64,000 bases of DNA from positions 69,038,223-69,102,222 of the forward strand of contig NC_087062.1 in NCBI RefSeq assembly GCF_963678635.1, in the 5' to 3' direction. The notes below the pieces were generated by a model. That model was given only the letters and a program-made list of their open reading frames with translations, had not been told where the DNA came from and searched no databases. Made by a program: the position numbers and the translations under genes. This document shows, in pieces, positions 47,101 to 56,090 of the stretch; position 1 is the stretch's first letter, and each line of letters starts with the position of its first letter. The stretch comes from Symsagittifera roscoffensis. Taxonomy: Eukaryota; Xenacoelomorpha; Acoela; Convolutidae.

Positions 47101-50100
47101 CATTTGAAAGAATATTTCTCGTTTGGAAAAAAAACAGGTCCTGGTCAGATTCTCACCCAGGACTTTTGTTGTCCCATGCATTTTCCTTACCGGCACACTA
47201 AGTTGTCTGGGAACGCATAGAAACTTGAGTTCAATACGAACCAAGATAAAGTGATTCAAGTGGACCGGATGCCCTTCCTGATGGCCACCATCTTTCTATT
47301 TCTGGGCTTAAAACCGGCAGTTCTATCTTAATAGCAAGACATACCAAGCGAAATAAACATACGAAGTCAAGCTTAGTAGAATTACAAATTGCTGGAGTAA
47401 ATAAAAGCATAAAGGAACTGAAACGAAAACTGCATTCAGCAAAAAAAAAGATCTCAGATGTGGCAACTAAGCCAACAACACAAAATCAGACAAATAATAA
47501 GCCAACATTTTTTTGAAACTGATTTTTTCCCGTTTGAAAAAAAACAATCCCTGCTCAGATTCACACCCAGGACCTTTGCTGTCTCATGCGTATTCCGAGA
47601 CGCTGAGAAATTCCAATTCATTATGAATCAAGGTACTTAGTGATTCTGTTAAACAAGTTGTTAACCCAAAAACAGTATATTTTCCAGTTTGATAACGCTT
47701 GCTAATCGCAAGCGTAATTACAATTGTCAAAAAACGTGGAAATTTTTCAAAATCGGATACTTTTTTAAACAGAAGACTGTGCTACTTGCACAATCTGCTG
47801 TTGCGGTAATTTTCTGGTTTGTTTGCAAATCATAACATTCGCTAGAATTGTAGAGCAAAATACACCACAAAAAATATCATCCTCCTTTGATCGCGATAAA
47901 CCAGATACCTAAAAAAATTTAAAGCTAAAAACACATTGGAAACAAGGATAGCCAGCTGCTGTGCAAGAAGCACAAAAGTTCAAACCATAATAAATACGCA
48001 GTTTTTTTTCAATTTGCGCATTTTTTTTCCGTGGGCTGGTGAGAGGATCTGAAGAACTTCGATACTTATTTTAAAAAAATTAGGTGCATTTGGCAACAAG
48101 TGCTTCATAGAATTAAAAAAAGATGTTGAATAATTTCGAAAAATTTGGATTTGACCCTCTTGCCAACCAAAGGGTCCCCCACTTTGTCTTTATTTCATGA
48201 ATTCCATTTTCGGCCAACAACCTTAAAATTTTTTAAAACGTCAATATATACTAATTTTTAAGGGGAGCACACGCCGAAAAACGGGGTTTTTTGGTCATAA
48301 TTTTCCATAGATGCCTAAAAACGCCTTTTTTGACCTGTTTTTTCAAAATTTTGACTGCGGAGCAAAAAATTTGGCCAAAATAGGGACTCTTTACGTTTCC
48401 CCCATGTCACTTTTCGGAATGTCCGGTTTAAGGTTTTTACCTGCTTCTAAGCAACTTTTGCAGTGATTTGCTGTGGCCGCGATATTTCGATGCATAAGGG
48501 GGATCCACACGTCCTTTGCGGCCGCAAACATCTTGTCCCGCCCATGATGCTTGTAATGTAGGCGAGTCAGAATTGCTGATGATAGGTCCTTCGGTATTGC
48601 TAACCGGCCGTCCATCCACAGGCAATTCTCACGTACAGCGAAGTCGTTGTAATGCTGGGCGTAGTATTGTCCTAATTTTGTAATAATCTCCTTTGCTCGT
48701 GGGTTTTTGTCTCTGATGTTGTCTCGGATGGTCTTCATAATTGGGTCTTTTTCAATGTTTGCTTCAATCAATTTTAAATTCAAAACTTCCGGGTGATCAA
48801 TTTTCGTCACTATTTTACTATCCGATGGCACTATAGAATAGATCCATTTTTCATTTTGTACAAGTGGGTACGATAAACCGGGGAACTGATGTGGAAAAGA
48901 TACAATTGTATTCAGTTTTTTAGAATTAGTTTGTTTAATATCAAGTTTTCGGGTGGTATCATTTCAATATCGGAATCTGAACTAACGCTAGGAGGTTGAT
49001 TTAGGCGGTTCAGTACAACATTTAGATTAACATTTCCCAAATTAGTTGATGTGTTGACTATTGCCGAAGTTGGAGGAACATTTTTCTCTGGCGAATTACT
49101 CATTTTTGTATATTTTGGGTTACTCAAGTTGTTTCGAATTAGGGTTTTGCTACTGTACTTTTTCGAAGTAAATGGCTTTTCACTATAATCTTTACTACTG
49201 TAAGTGACTAAGTAAGTGGCTCTCCACTGTAATCTTGTAAGACTGATGGTTTGCAACTGTAGGTTTTCAACGCAGAAGGCTTGCAATTGTAGTTAGTTGA
49301 AATAGAAGGGTTTTGAGAGTATTGGGTCAATTTTTTGTGTTTGCAACTGTATTTTAAGCAATGAGAACAAAGTCTGAATCTCGTTCTTCGGTATTTGCAT
49401 ATTTCCGCCGGTATGCAAATATCTCGACGCTGATTGGTTAACCGCCGGTTGCATGTAAACACGCCCTCTATTGAGCGTTTGTGCTCACGGTGAATATTTG
49501 CATTATCGTATTTTCTTTCGTTCTCATTGGATGAAACTGATTTCGTTACGTCGAAACATGACTGTTCGCCCCCTACCGTCGGTTTTCGCTTAATGCTATT
49601 CACTTCCTGACCCCTAGGCTTCGTTTTATCCTTGGGCCTTAACGCCGCGTTTATCATTCTTATCTTTGCTACTAAAATTTTCATCGTAATGACTTGTCTC
49701 GGGTGCCACTGCGGACGGAAACCGAGACAAATAGTCAGCCATCCCCATTTTTGACCCTTGTCTATGTTCAACTTTAAAGTCGTATGGCACCAATCGATCA
49801 TACCATCTTGTTAATCGGCTGAAAAATGTTTTATTTCCTTTCGGTGACGAATTCAACAATGTAAGTAGCGCTTTATGGTCAGATATTACTGTGAAATACC
49901 GACCGTATATATAATTTCGAAAATGTTCCGTCGCCCACACTACCGCGAGTAATTCTAATTCGTTTGTGGAGTATTTTTTCTCAGCCGGATTAAGATAACG
50001 GGATGCAAACGAAATCGGGTGCCACCCGGATACGCCATACTGTTCTAAGACGGCCCCTAGGCCATCGTGACTAGCGTCACAAATAATTCTAGTTTCACGG

Positions 50101-53100
50101 TGAATGTCGAAGTGTCGTAATTCGACAATATTTTCCACCAGCGATTTTAATTGTTGGAACGCATTTTCGCAAACGGATGTCCAGACAAAATCGTTATTTT
50201 GACTCAGTAGTGGCCTTAATGGTGCGCTTAATTCAGCGAGTTTGGGTAAAAATTTGTGCAAGCTGTGTAGTGAACCCATCAGAGATTTCAACTGCTTTCG
50301 AGATTTTGGGGTTTTCAAGTCTTCTATTGCTTGTGTTTTTCTTACTAAGGGCGTGATACCACTTTCCCCAATTCGAAATCCGAGCCATTCGCACTCTGTT
50401 TTCGCAAATTCGCATTTTCGCAGTTTTAACGCGACATTGGAGACATCTAGCTTTTTCAATATCTTTTCCACCAACGCAATGTGTTCGATCTTAGTTCCTT
50501 TTGACGCAATTAAGATATCATCAATAAACGCGTTAGCCTGGGGGAACTCCTTAATTAAGTTATCAATTACCTTCTGGAATTCCGCCGGCATTGACGTAAG
50601 TCCGTAAAATCCGTTTTTAAAACGATAAGTCCGTACGCATATGTGAAACCCAATGTTGTAAAATATACATTCCCCGATTTTTTCTCCGCGATAATCTGAC
50701 TTACTCCGTCTAATAATTCGTCAATATTTGGCATTTGGTACTTATTTTTGTGTACCTGTTTGTTCAATTCTCTTGATTCTAGTGCTAATCTTATGCTTCC
50801 GTCCTTTTTTACTGTAATGACGATAGGAGAGACGAAATACTTATCAGAGCACTCTTGTAATTTTACGATATGTCCTTCATTTATCAGCCGATGAATTTCT
50901 TTATCCACCTTTTCTTGTAGACTGATTGGCACCCTGCGCCCTTTTTGTTGTATAGGCTTCAAATTTTCAAAAAAAATCAGCTTTTACTTTCGCATTCCGG
51001 ATCTTTCCTATCCTAGTAAATAAATTTGGGTACAACTTACAGAAGTATGTTTGCAATTCGTCGTATTCCTCCTCCTCTTGACTGATCCCTTCCCCTGTGA
51101 TTCCCATCACTTTTTTTCGTTGGACTAACTCGAGACCTAGGGTGCCCATCAGATCGCGCCCCAGGATTGACTGATGATTTCCGGATATTACTGACACTTG
51201 TGCTGGTGCTGCCCAGCCATTTATGACATCATCACTGTTACCTTCCCTAGTATGTTTATTCGATTGTTGTTGTAATCCAGAAATTCCTCTTTTGACGGCT
51301 GTAGTTGAATATTTGCTTTTCCTAACGTTGTTTTTAGGTCGTTGATGCTGAAAATAGTCACTGGGGATCCACTATCGATCCACAACCACATCTTCTTCCC
51401 TGAAACCTCCACTTGAACGCGGGCCCCAGGGATTTTCAATTCTGTTTCATTCTTCTTCCTTTTTATCGACATTACCATGTAGTCGTCCGATCCCGACGTC
51501 ATGGATTCATTTTCCCCGCACCCCTGCTGATTCACCCACGACACTGGGTCTTCATTCATTTCATTTACGTTTTGCGTACTCTGATGATGCTCATTTTCCT
51601 CCCTGACTAATCCGACTCGTCCTCGTCCTCTCCATTGGTTAGTCCCCCTTCTAATTCCTCGACATGTTCGTTCAAAATGTCCCAATTTTCGGCACGAGTT
51701 ACATGTTGCTCCCTTTGCAGGACAGCTCGCGATGTGATCCAGGGTAAAATTTGGTGCGTCGCAATTGTAACACCTACGGTTATTTCCGCTTCCCCCACTA
51801 CTACTTGATCCTTGGGTGTATCCTCCACGTCCCGCACGTCCTCGGCCTCGAAAAAATCCTTGTCCCCTTCTTATATTATTTACCGGTTCCTGTTTTATTG
51901 ATATTGCCGGAGCTGATGAAGCTGGTTTTCCCGTATATGATTTGTATGCGCGCTCACCACGTTCATATGTTAAGGCGATCCGGTAAACTTCCTCGGGTAA
52001 CTTAGTTGATCGTGATAATTTTCGTTGACAATCCGATTCCCGCATATTCATAATGAAAATATCACGAACATTTTCGGCCGCATTTGCGAAATCACATCTT
52101 CCTTCTAGGGCGCTTAGCTCCGCATGAAACTTTTCGAACGTTTCGTTCTCTCGCTGTTTTCGTCCGTAGAAGAGTCCCCGATCATGAGTTACATTCCTCT
52201 CACGTTGGAAAACATTTTGCATCTCATCCAGGACCCGTGGGTACCGTTCCGTTTTAATGTAAACCGTCGGTTTTCGTGCTTTGAATATTCGTTGCGCCTC
52301 ATCTCCAATACAAAGATATAAGTTTGACTTTAACTTCTTTTCCGAATCGAGACGGTTTCTTCCATTGACTTCTTCAGGCAACGCCGTGATAGCCGCCGCA
52401 TTTAGAGTACTCGCAAATAGAAATCATCGGGATCAATGTCGTATTTTGCTATCATCCCCCAGTGAAATTTAATTATCCACTCCTCCCAATATACTGGACG
52501 TTCCGGCGTTCTTGTTTCCCAAAATGCTACTATGTTTAATGGATTTTTCCCCCTCCTTTTTTCTCTGCTGGCTGCGCCATGTTAAAGTCGTAAGTTTAGA
52601 AATTCAAAAAGGTTGTTAATAAGTTGTATTGTAGACAAACTGTTAGGCATCAAATCGAATTCTTACTGCACTCTTTTATTTCAGATCCCATCGGACATTA
52701 GAGATCGCAAGGTCAGGACAGCAGGTCTCCAGACAGAAAGAAGAATTGATAGCACTTACATAAACTCAAACTGGTGTCTATCTAGAAGAATTGATAGCAC
52801 TTACATAAACTCAAAACTGGTCCCTATCTTATTCGGGCAACCACAAAAAAATTTTAAAGCGTAGATAAAATTTATCAACTGTTTGGTATTGTATAAATAA
52901 ACTCAAACTGGTGTCTATCTAGAAGAATTGATAGCACTTACATAAACTCAAAACTGGTCCCTATCTTATTCGGGCAACCACAAATTCTACATTGTTGCTA
53001 ATTGAAAAATCTGGTTTTCCTGTCAGTGGACATACCAACACATATACTTAATATTTAAAAAAATAAGATCATCAGAATTTCTCCTGGCTATGGTATCTTT

Positions 53101-53476
53101 GATAAATTAGCCAGAGCATTCGATTTACACTGACTTAGTTGATAACTAAGAATTCTATCTTCGGAATTCAGATAACACTTTAACTTATAGGAAAACTCAA
53201 GTAACATTTAAGAATTAGTGTGACAAGTTTTTTGCCATTTTCCCCCTGATAACTGTTTGTACTTAAAATAATTGCTATTGCTTAAAATATACTATAATGC
53301 TTAATTTTGATGTGAACGTATATGACATACACTTGCTGTCTTGAATTAATTTCGAAATGCAATTAGTGTTCATTTTTTAAAACTAACCTCTCAATTTGCT
53401 TTTCAGTGAAGGATGTTTTATACTTGATTTCCAAGATTTCATCTGGTTGAAGCATGCATGAATTCCTTGATCCCAT
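37952..53476 (-). CDS. CHP1: Calcineurin B homologous protein 1 (EF-hand Ca2+-binding), three exons
   Basis: CHP1 is a myristoylated EF-hand protein that binds Na+/H+ exchangers and acts in trafficking. The coding exons are 53388-53476 (89 nt), 39051-39351 (301 nt) and 37952-38155 (204 nt); they sum to 594 nt, 197 residues plus TGA. All introns are GT-AG and phases agree (AG|G gives Arg30). The start MGSRNS has the N-myristoylation glycine. Residues 25-60 (QIERLYSRFTALD) and RIPELSINPLGERI match the family strongly. EF1 and EF2 are degenerate, as in vertebrate CHP1. EF3 (DVDNDGTITQSE, residues 121-132) is canonical and is split by intron 2. EF4 has an extra residue and Gln where Glu should close the loop. 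The C-terminus EQKMSIRFLH is diagnostic. Intron 1 is 14,036 bp and filled with transposons; intron 2 is 895 bp. Family length is about 195 residues. Confidence 0.95.
38534..38752. repeat. Foldback element: near-perfect 97-bp inverted repeat in CHP1 intron 2
   Basis: The left arm (about 38534-38632) and right arm (about 38655-38752) are reverse complements with only a few mismatches and single-base gaps, separated by a 22-bp loop. Both arms contain GCCCTGCAACTTCGTTTCGG or its complement. Two smaller hairpins follow at 38750-38802 and 38811-38836. This looks like a MITE or foldback transposon. Confidence 0.88.
38811..38836. repeat. Small hairpin
   Basis: AAGTCGCAA is followed by a short A-rich loop and TTGCGACTT. 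It directly follows another hairpin (TGATTTCTTTA with TAAAGAAATCA, 38750-38802) next to the large foldback. Confidence 0.7.
39051..39351 (-). CDS. CHP1: CHP1 exon 2 (residues 30-130)
   Basis: Acceptor TTTTTCTAG ends at 39352, and the donor CAG|GTGTGT lies at 39051/39050. It encodes LYSRFTALD, the degenerate EF1 and EF2, the acidic/basic linker (HKERKGTSELANS) and the first ten residues of the EF3 loop. Confidence 0.95.
39577..39883 (-). repeat. tRNA-derived SINE, family 1 copy b
   Basis: On the minus strand TGACTGAGTGGTTAGTG (about 39711-39727) matches an A box and GCGTTCGAGTCC (about 39673-39685) a B box, with a spacing like a tRNA-Ser-type head. The body continues to AGCGAGAACACGA at 39577. 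A second copy lies at 36071-36372. It lies at the CHP1-exon-2 end of intron 1. Confidence 0.78.
39884..41329. other. Intronic AT-rich DNA with dispersed repeat fragments
   Basis: Within CHP1 intron 1. It contains a dispersed repeat at 40080-40325 and a fragment near 40610-40740 (AATATAGGCCGAAATAA) related to 46870-46930. No coding sequence is recognised. Confidence 0.5.
40080..40325. repeat. Dispersed repeat, family 3, copy a
   Basis: Shares AATATCATCCTCCTTTGAT and CACTTGCGATACAACTA with 54265-54425, and the first word with 47740-47905. The copies are collinear in the same orientation over 170-250 bp with moderate divergence. Confidence 0.75.
41330..42260. repeat. Satellite-like degenerate repeat block (about 150-bp period), left copy, with SINE-like end
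   Basis: Recurring words such as TCGATTAAACCCAAAA, AAAAAACGGTCAAAAAAT and TTGACTTTTCTGAGGGC appear about every 150 bp with heavy divergence. The rightmost 260 bp (GCGCGCAGCG, ACAATTCAGCCAACAACAG) aligns with 46960-47090. The same arrangement recurs at 45885-47095 on the other side of the LINE. Confidence 0.65.
42373..45480 (-). mobile_element. Non-LTR retrotransposon (LINE), decayed
   Basis: On the minus strand from about 45370 an endonuclease-type start is readable (RLCSWNVDSHKGN, then CCLQETRF). RT follows around 44011-43676 (RPGPTGLTSDMIKFAG, WSESETVSFSKGKGDL) and 43680-43600 (DDMQFGFLGGRSTADAVF). A Cys/His motif with KGVGASSILCTYC lies near 43130. The C-terminal part is at 42803-42373 (YRPETWAQTK, RPVGGPKKPWIDCVK), ending at a TAG near 42373. 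The 3' tail contains TCCGGATGCCCAACCC. Many frameshifts and stops break it. Motifs match a LINE family widespread in aquatic animals; I would not fix its clade without a search. Confidence 0.85.
45385..45885 (-). repeat. SINE-like unit abutting the LINE 5' end, family 2 copy b
   Basis: On the minus strand a tRNA-like head (CTTAGTGTAGAGGTAAC and GGTCCTGGATGTGAATC, about 45740-45680) is followed by a body and GGAAGGGCATCCGGTCC at about 45390, then directly by the LINE coding region. A second copy lies at 47258-47720 without a LINE behind it. It may be the LINE 5' UTR or a SINE sharing it. Confidence 0.65.
45885..46770. repeat. Satellite-like degenerate repeat block, right copy
   Basis: Aligns with 41330-42000: both contain GACTTGTTTGAAGGCC.TAACTTTTT and repeated TCGATTAAACC and CGTAGCCGCTTA words. 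Both copies have the same orientation. Unit length is about 150 bp and units are strongly diverged. Confidence 0.65.
46771..47257 (-). repeat. SINE-like unit, family 2 copy c (head truncated)
   Basis: Contains GGTCCTGGTCAGATTCTCACCCAGG near 47140 as read on plus, corresponding to the B-box region of family 2, and body sequence shared with 42000-42260. It is truncated exactly where copy d begins at 47258, giving a head-to-tail pair. Confidence 0.55.
47258..47720 (-). repeat. SINE-like unit, family 2 copy d
   Basis: Aligns with 45385-45885 along its length, including CCGGATGCCCTTCCTGATG at its left end, ATCTTAATAGCAAGACATAC, the tRNA-like CACACCCAGGACCTTTGC block and GTTTGATAACGCTTGCTAA at its right end. 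Confidence 0.65.
47740..47905. repeat. Dispersed repeat, family 3, copy b
   Basis: Shares TCAAAATCGGATACTTTTTT, CTGTGCTACTTGCACAATC and ATATCATCCTCCTTTGAT with the copy at 40080-40325. Confidence 0.7.
47906..48390. other. Intronic DNA at the truncated end of element 4
   Basis: No protein-like frame. The integrase core expected after 48391 in element 4 is absent, so a deletion junction or truncation point lies at about 48390. Confidence 0.5.
48391..48920 (-). pseudogene. pol (IN): Integrase zinc-binding fragment of element 4 (core missing)
   Basis: The frame is open from about 48920 to TAA at 48391. It contains LTRLHYKHHGRDKMFAA then HCKSCLEAGKN, an HHCC zinc-binding domain. The catalytic core that should follow is absent. 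It joins the upstream 48912-49286 frame through an A-run near 48918. Confidence 0.8.
48912..49625 (-). pseudogene. RNase H-integrase connector of element 4 with 10-11-residue repeats
   Basis: Two overlapping frames (49801-49208 and 49286-48912) continue after RNase H. The junction region carries imperfect repeats of a unit like YSCKPSVLQ, followed by related YSSKDYSEKPF segments. After it comes a Ser/Pro/Asn-rich segment. No known domain is seen; position makes it a pol linker. Confidence 0.4.
49626..51200 (-). pseudogene. pol (RT-RH): Reverse transcriptase and RNase H of element 4, internal deletion
   Basis: The N-terminal part of RT is in 50962-50567 (KKDGSIRLALESRELNK, then FTTLGFTYAYG). 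The motif A Asp is replaced by Gly. The sequence then jumps to TYRFKNGFYGLTSMPAEF in another register, so roughly 30-35 residues are missing near 50640. The frame 50591-49626 carries the active site AFIDDILIAS and RNase H motifs IICDASHDGLGAVL, TNELELLAVVWA, ISDHKALL and MADYLSRFPS. The FIDD motif is intact, but the motif A change and deletion inactivate the enzyme. Confidence 0.9.
51201..52580 (-). pseudogene. gag-PR: Gag and protease of element 4
   Basis: The start ATG is at 52578-52580 (MAQPAEKKGGGK), with frame changes near 52540 and 52410. The frame 52381-51221 holds the capsid-like region (FQRERNVTHDRGLFYGRKQ), an Arg/Gly-rich stretch (FFRGRGRAGRGG) and two Cys clusters (CYNCDAPNFTLDHIASC, CNSCRKLGHFERTC); the second is a CCHC knuckle. 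The same frame runs into the protease with MWLWIDSGSPVTIF (D-S-G-S). Gag and protease are therefore fused in one frame here. Confidence 0.85.
52761..52984. repeat. Exact 87-bp direct repeat, 137 bp apart
   Basis: TAAACTCAAACTGGTGTCTATC... occurs at 52761-52847 and again at 52898-52984 without visible change. A shorter copy of GAAGAATTGATAGCACTTAC precedes the first at about 52739. The block lies between element 4 and CHP1 exon 1 and could be a remnant of the element 4 5' LTR. Confidence 0.85.
52985..53387. other. CHP1 intron 1 next to exon 1
   Basis: AT-rich, no repeat or frame recognised. It begins at the exon 1 donor GTTAGT (53387 leftward). Confidence 0.5.
53388..53476 (-). CDS. CHP1: CHP1 exon 1 (residues 1-29 and part of 30)
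   Basis: ATG at 53474-53476. It encodes MGSRNSCMLQPDEILEIK then TSFTEKQIER and ends AG|GTTAGT. Position 2 Gly fits N-myristoylation. The split Arg codon matches the first base of exon 2 exactly, and the peptide matches the CHP1 family start. TTTTTTAG lies three bases upstream of the ATG, so a splice acceptor (cis or trans) may precede the coding exon. Confidence 0.92.
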
Positions 53477-54264
53477 CTTCTTCTAAAAAATTTCATGATA
53501 CAATTTAGAATGACTACAATAAGTCTGAAACATTTGTACGAAGTGAAGCTGGCAGCAGAATCAGACGAAAATTAAAAGAGTAAGTGTAGCATTCGCCCAA
53601 ACATTTCATAGCAACGGAAACTAGAAAGTCCCTATTGATGACTGACACTCAACAGATATCTTGATTCCACGTTTTTTTTTCACGGTATCGACCTAGCCAG
53701 TTGATTTTTGGTCGGTTTAAGGGCCAAACGAATCTTAAATAGCTTGCGACTACAAGCAAATAATGACCACGCTGGGCCGCGGATCACCAGAAAAAAGTGA
53801 CAATGACTAAACATAGGGCTAAAAACTATTATTTTAGCGTCAGTTTCATATCGAATCTATTAGCGATGGAATAACCCTCAGCTCGTCCTCAACCACTCAA
53901 ATTGAAATAAACAACTAGTTCGGAATTAATGCAACGTACGATATGCCAAAAATAGCAATTATTAGGCCATTTCCCGGATGGCTCAGCGGAAGCTCCAATC
54001 GTACGAAAAAAAAACGGCGTTAAAGGCTTATTGCTGAAGTCGTAACAAAAAAAATTCTGGATGTTAAATTTTAGAAAAATTCGAGTTGAGCAAGGATATT
54101 TCTCAAAAATACGAAAAGAAGGCAATTTTCTTTACGATGTGTCAACAGAAGAACAGCCGAAACACACGAAAAAAAATGGTCGTTAAGAAAGAGAGAAAAC
54201 GGCATAATGAAAATTCAAGATTCGGGCATAACGCCCAGACACGGTGACTCTGCTTTTGCATTCA
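53477..54264. other. Upstream flank of CHP1
   Basis: No frame is recognised. A TTTTTTAG directly before the CHP1 start suggests a 5' UTR exon further right or trans-splicing. I found no clear TATA or CpG-rich promoter. Confidence 0.4.
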
Positions 54265-54425
54265 TTTTCTTGGTTTGTTCGCTAATCAAAATATTCGCTG
54301 GTATTGTAGAGCAAATTGCACCACGAAAAATATCATCCTCCTTTGATAGTGATAAACCAAATAGCCTCATTTTTGGACACAGAGGCTAAGCTGAGCTTTG
54401 CACCACTTGCGATACAACTAAGTTT
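54265..54425. repeat. Dispersed repeat, family 3, copy c
   Basis: Shares AATATCATCCTCCTTTGATAG and GAGCTTTGCACCACTTGCGA with 40080-40325. Confidence 0.75.
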
Positions 54426-55000
54426 ATCAAAATGAACGACGCTAGTTGTTAAAAATGTAACAGTCGCCTACTTATGTCACATATGAGGTTCAGAAAAACA
54501 GGCCCTATAACCATTGGCTCAACGGTCAGGGACACTATCTCTTGTGCTTTTGTACCTCATTCAGTCGGAGTCAATTCGGTTCGTGTAAGACATGAGACTG
54601 CAAATCGTGTTACCGCTTGAAGGCCACTACCAAAATACCCTCCTCTAGAAATAAGAACACCCCCATGGCCAGGTGTGGCATTCGACCAGAATGGCCAAAA
54701 TGCAATTTATGCAGACTTCGAATTTTTAGCAGTAAGCCTTCCGGATTTGTGGTTATTAAGAACTAAGAACGTTATTGGAACGATTAGCCAGACGGTGAGT
54801 GCTGGAATATTCTAGTATTTTTAAATTTCAAAAAATCGAATTGTGACGTCATATTTCTGAGAAACGTCAGAAACGGCCATTTTGGCTGGAAAACGAGAAA
54901 AACAAGAACAATTTATCTGCGATAGCGAACAGGACGAAAATCGAAATTAAAAACGACAACGAACTACAGAATAGCAGAGGACGTTCCGAGTTACAACTAT
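54426..55000. other. Gene-free flank left of element 3
   Basis: Contains TTGGCTCAACGGTCAGGGAC near 54517, which resembles an RNA polymerase III A box, but no convincing B box. The left edge of element 3 is probably near its right end. Confidence 0.35.
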
Positions 55001-55526
55001 TGTGCTGCTACAATAGTTGCAAGGCCGTTGCGAACAACGGTGAAGGGTAAGAAACTAGCCTTCCGGAATAGGAGGAAATCAAGATTAACGAGCTTGATTT
55101 AGCGGATTCGTCAATCCGGAAGGGTAAAGGAACTGAAACTTTTATCCTGCCACGTAAACTTTTAGCATCATGTCATGTCCTGACTTGAATTTAATTGATA
55201 TTTGGATTAGTTTTGACAAGGATGAGGTGCTAGGAGTTGGGGGGGAAAGGGTTGATCCATCTTCGATGGAGATGATGATTTTTATCTACTGAACAAAAAC
55301 AATAGTAATATAATAAGTAGTAGCCCTGTTTTTAGGAGTGACCTCGTGGTCTGGGGATACTGAGACCCAGCCATGAGCTCACTAGTTGCATGTAATTAAG
55401 TTAATTTGAGCGTTCTGGTCGAAGCCGGAGAGCAGTAACGCCTTCCGGATTACCGTGAACAGTTTTTTAACCTAGTTAAGACCGAAAATTCACGAACCAG
55501 GAAGGGTGGGGGGAATCGCGAACCCC

Positions 55527-56090
55527 TCATCCCCTGAGTGGTTTGTGACCAAAAACACTTAAAGATATAAGTAAAACCAAACAAAAAGTAGTATAGTACC
55601 CAAGAAAAACAAAAAACACAAAAAATTGCCGAAAAAACCAAAAACAGTAAAAAAGTAGAAAATCAGTAGAAATCATCCCCCCAGACAAGATGTGATCCAA
55701 CCCCCCCCCCCGTTTGTTGTTGATAGATATATTGTTGTTACAGGCATTTATATCAGTCAGGATCGTTACGATCAGTTTTGTAGCCGTTTGTGAGGCTTGT
55801 ACTGTAGGGTTATTTGAGCATTTAAGCACGTTAATGATAAATTGCGCCCAATCCGGAAGGGTCAGCTGATTTGCGCTCAATTCGGAAGGGTCTTGGGAGA
55901 AGACTGATCCGGCAAGCAGTACAAGGAGCAACAAGAAGAGGCTCAACGACGACAACAATCGACTGTTGGGTATCGTTAACAAGTTTTGTATCCCTTTTGG
56001 TACAAAAATTAAGATAGTAATCTGTGGGGTGCTCGACAGTGCTGCACTGTAGTGACCCTTCACCGAACTGCGAATATCCGAGTTAAGCAC
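55527..56090 (-). CDS. Antisense ORF with signal peptide and membrane segments, within element 3 leader
   Basis: A 187-codon frame on the minus strand. A strong signal-peptide-like stretch (LFLLLLVLLAGSVFSQ) starts about 40 residues in, followed by a polar region, a GGG run encoded by a C tract, and a Phe-rich hydrophobic end (FLLFYCFWFFRQFFVFFVFL). The polar region DPSELSANQLTLPDWAQF is encoded by two neighbouring copies of the leader motif. No family is recognised. The hydrophobic end may only reflect T-rich sequence, so coding is uncertain. It could be an antisense gene of the element. Confidence 0.3.
   Translation of the reverse strand: MLNSDIRSSVKGHYSAALSSTPQITILIFVPKGIQNLLTIPNSRLLSSLSLFLLLLVLLAGSVFSQDPSELSANQLTLPDWAQFIINVLKCSNNPTVQASQTATKLIVTILTDINACNNNISINNKRGGGLDHILSGGMISTDFLLFYCFWFFRQFFVFFVFLGYYTTFCLVLLISLSVFGHKPLRG

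Larger units (their letters stand above)
48391..52580 (-). mobile_element. 3'-truncated Ty3/gypsy retroelement in CHP1 intron 1 (element 4)
   Basis: On the minus strand it carries gag, protease, RT, RNase H and the zinc-binding start of integrase, and then stops. The integrase core and a 3' LTR are not found to the left. No LTR could be recognised to the right of the gag start at 52580. It lies in the 14-kb intron on the same strand as CHP1. Stops, frameshifts and a deletion inside RT make it inactive. Confidence 0.85.

Noticed and set aside
54510-54580. A tRNA or tRNA-derived head at TTGGCTCAACGGTCAGGGAC
   Set aside because: Only an A-box-like word is present; no convincing B box at the right distance.
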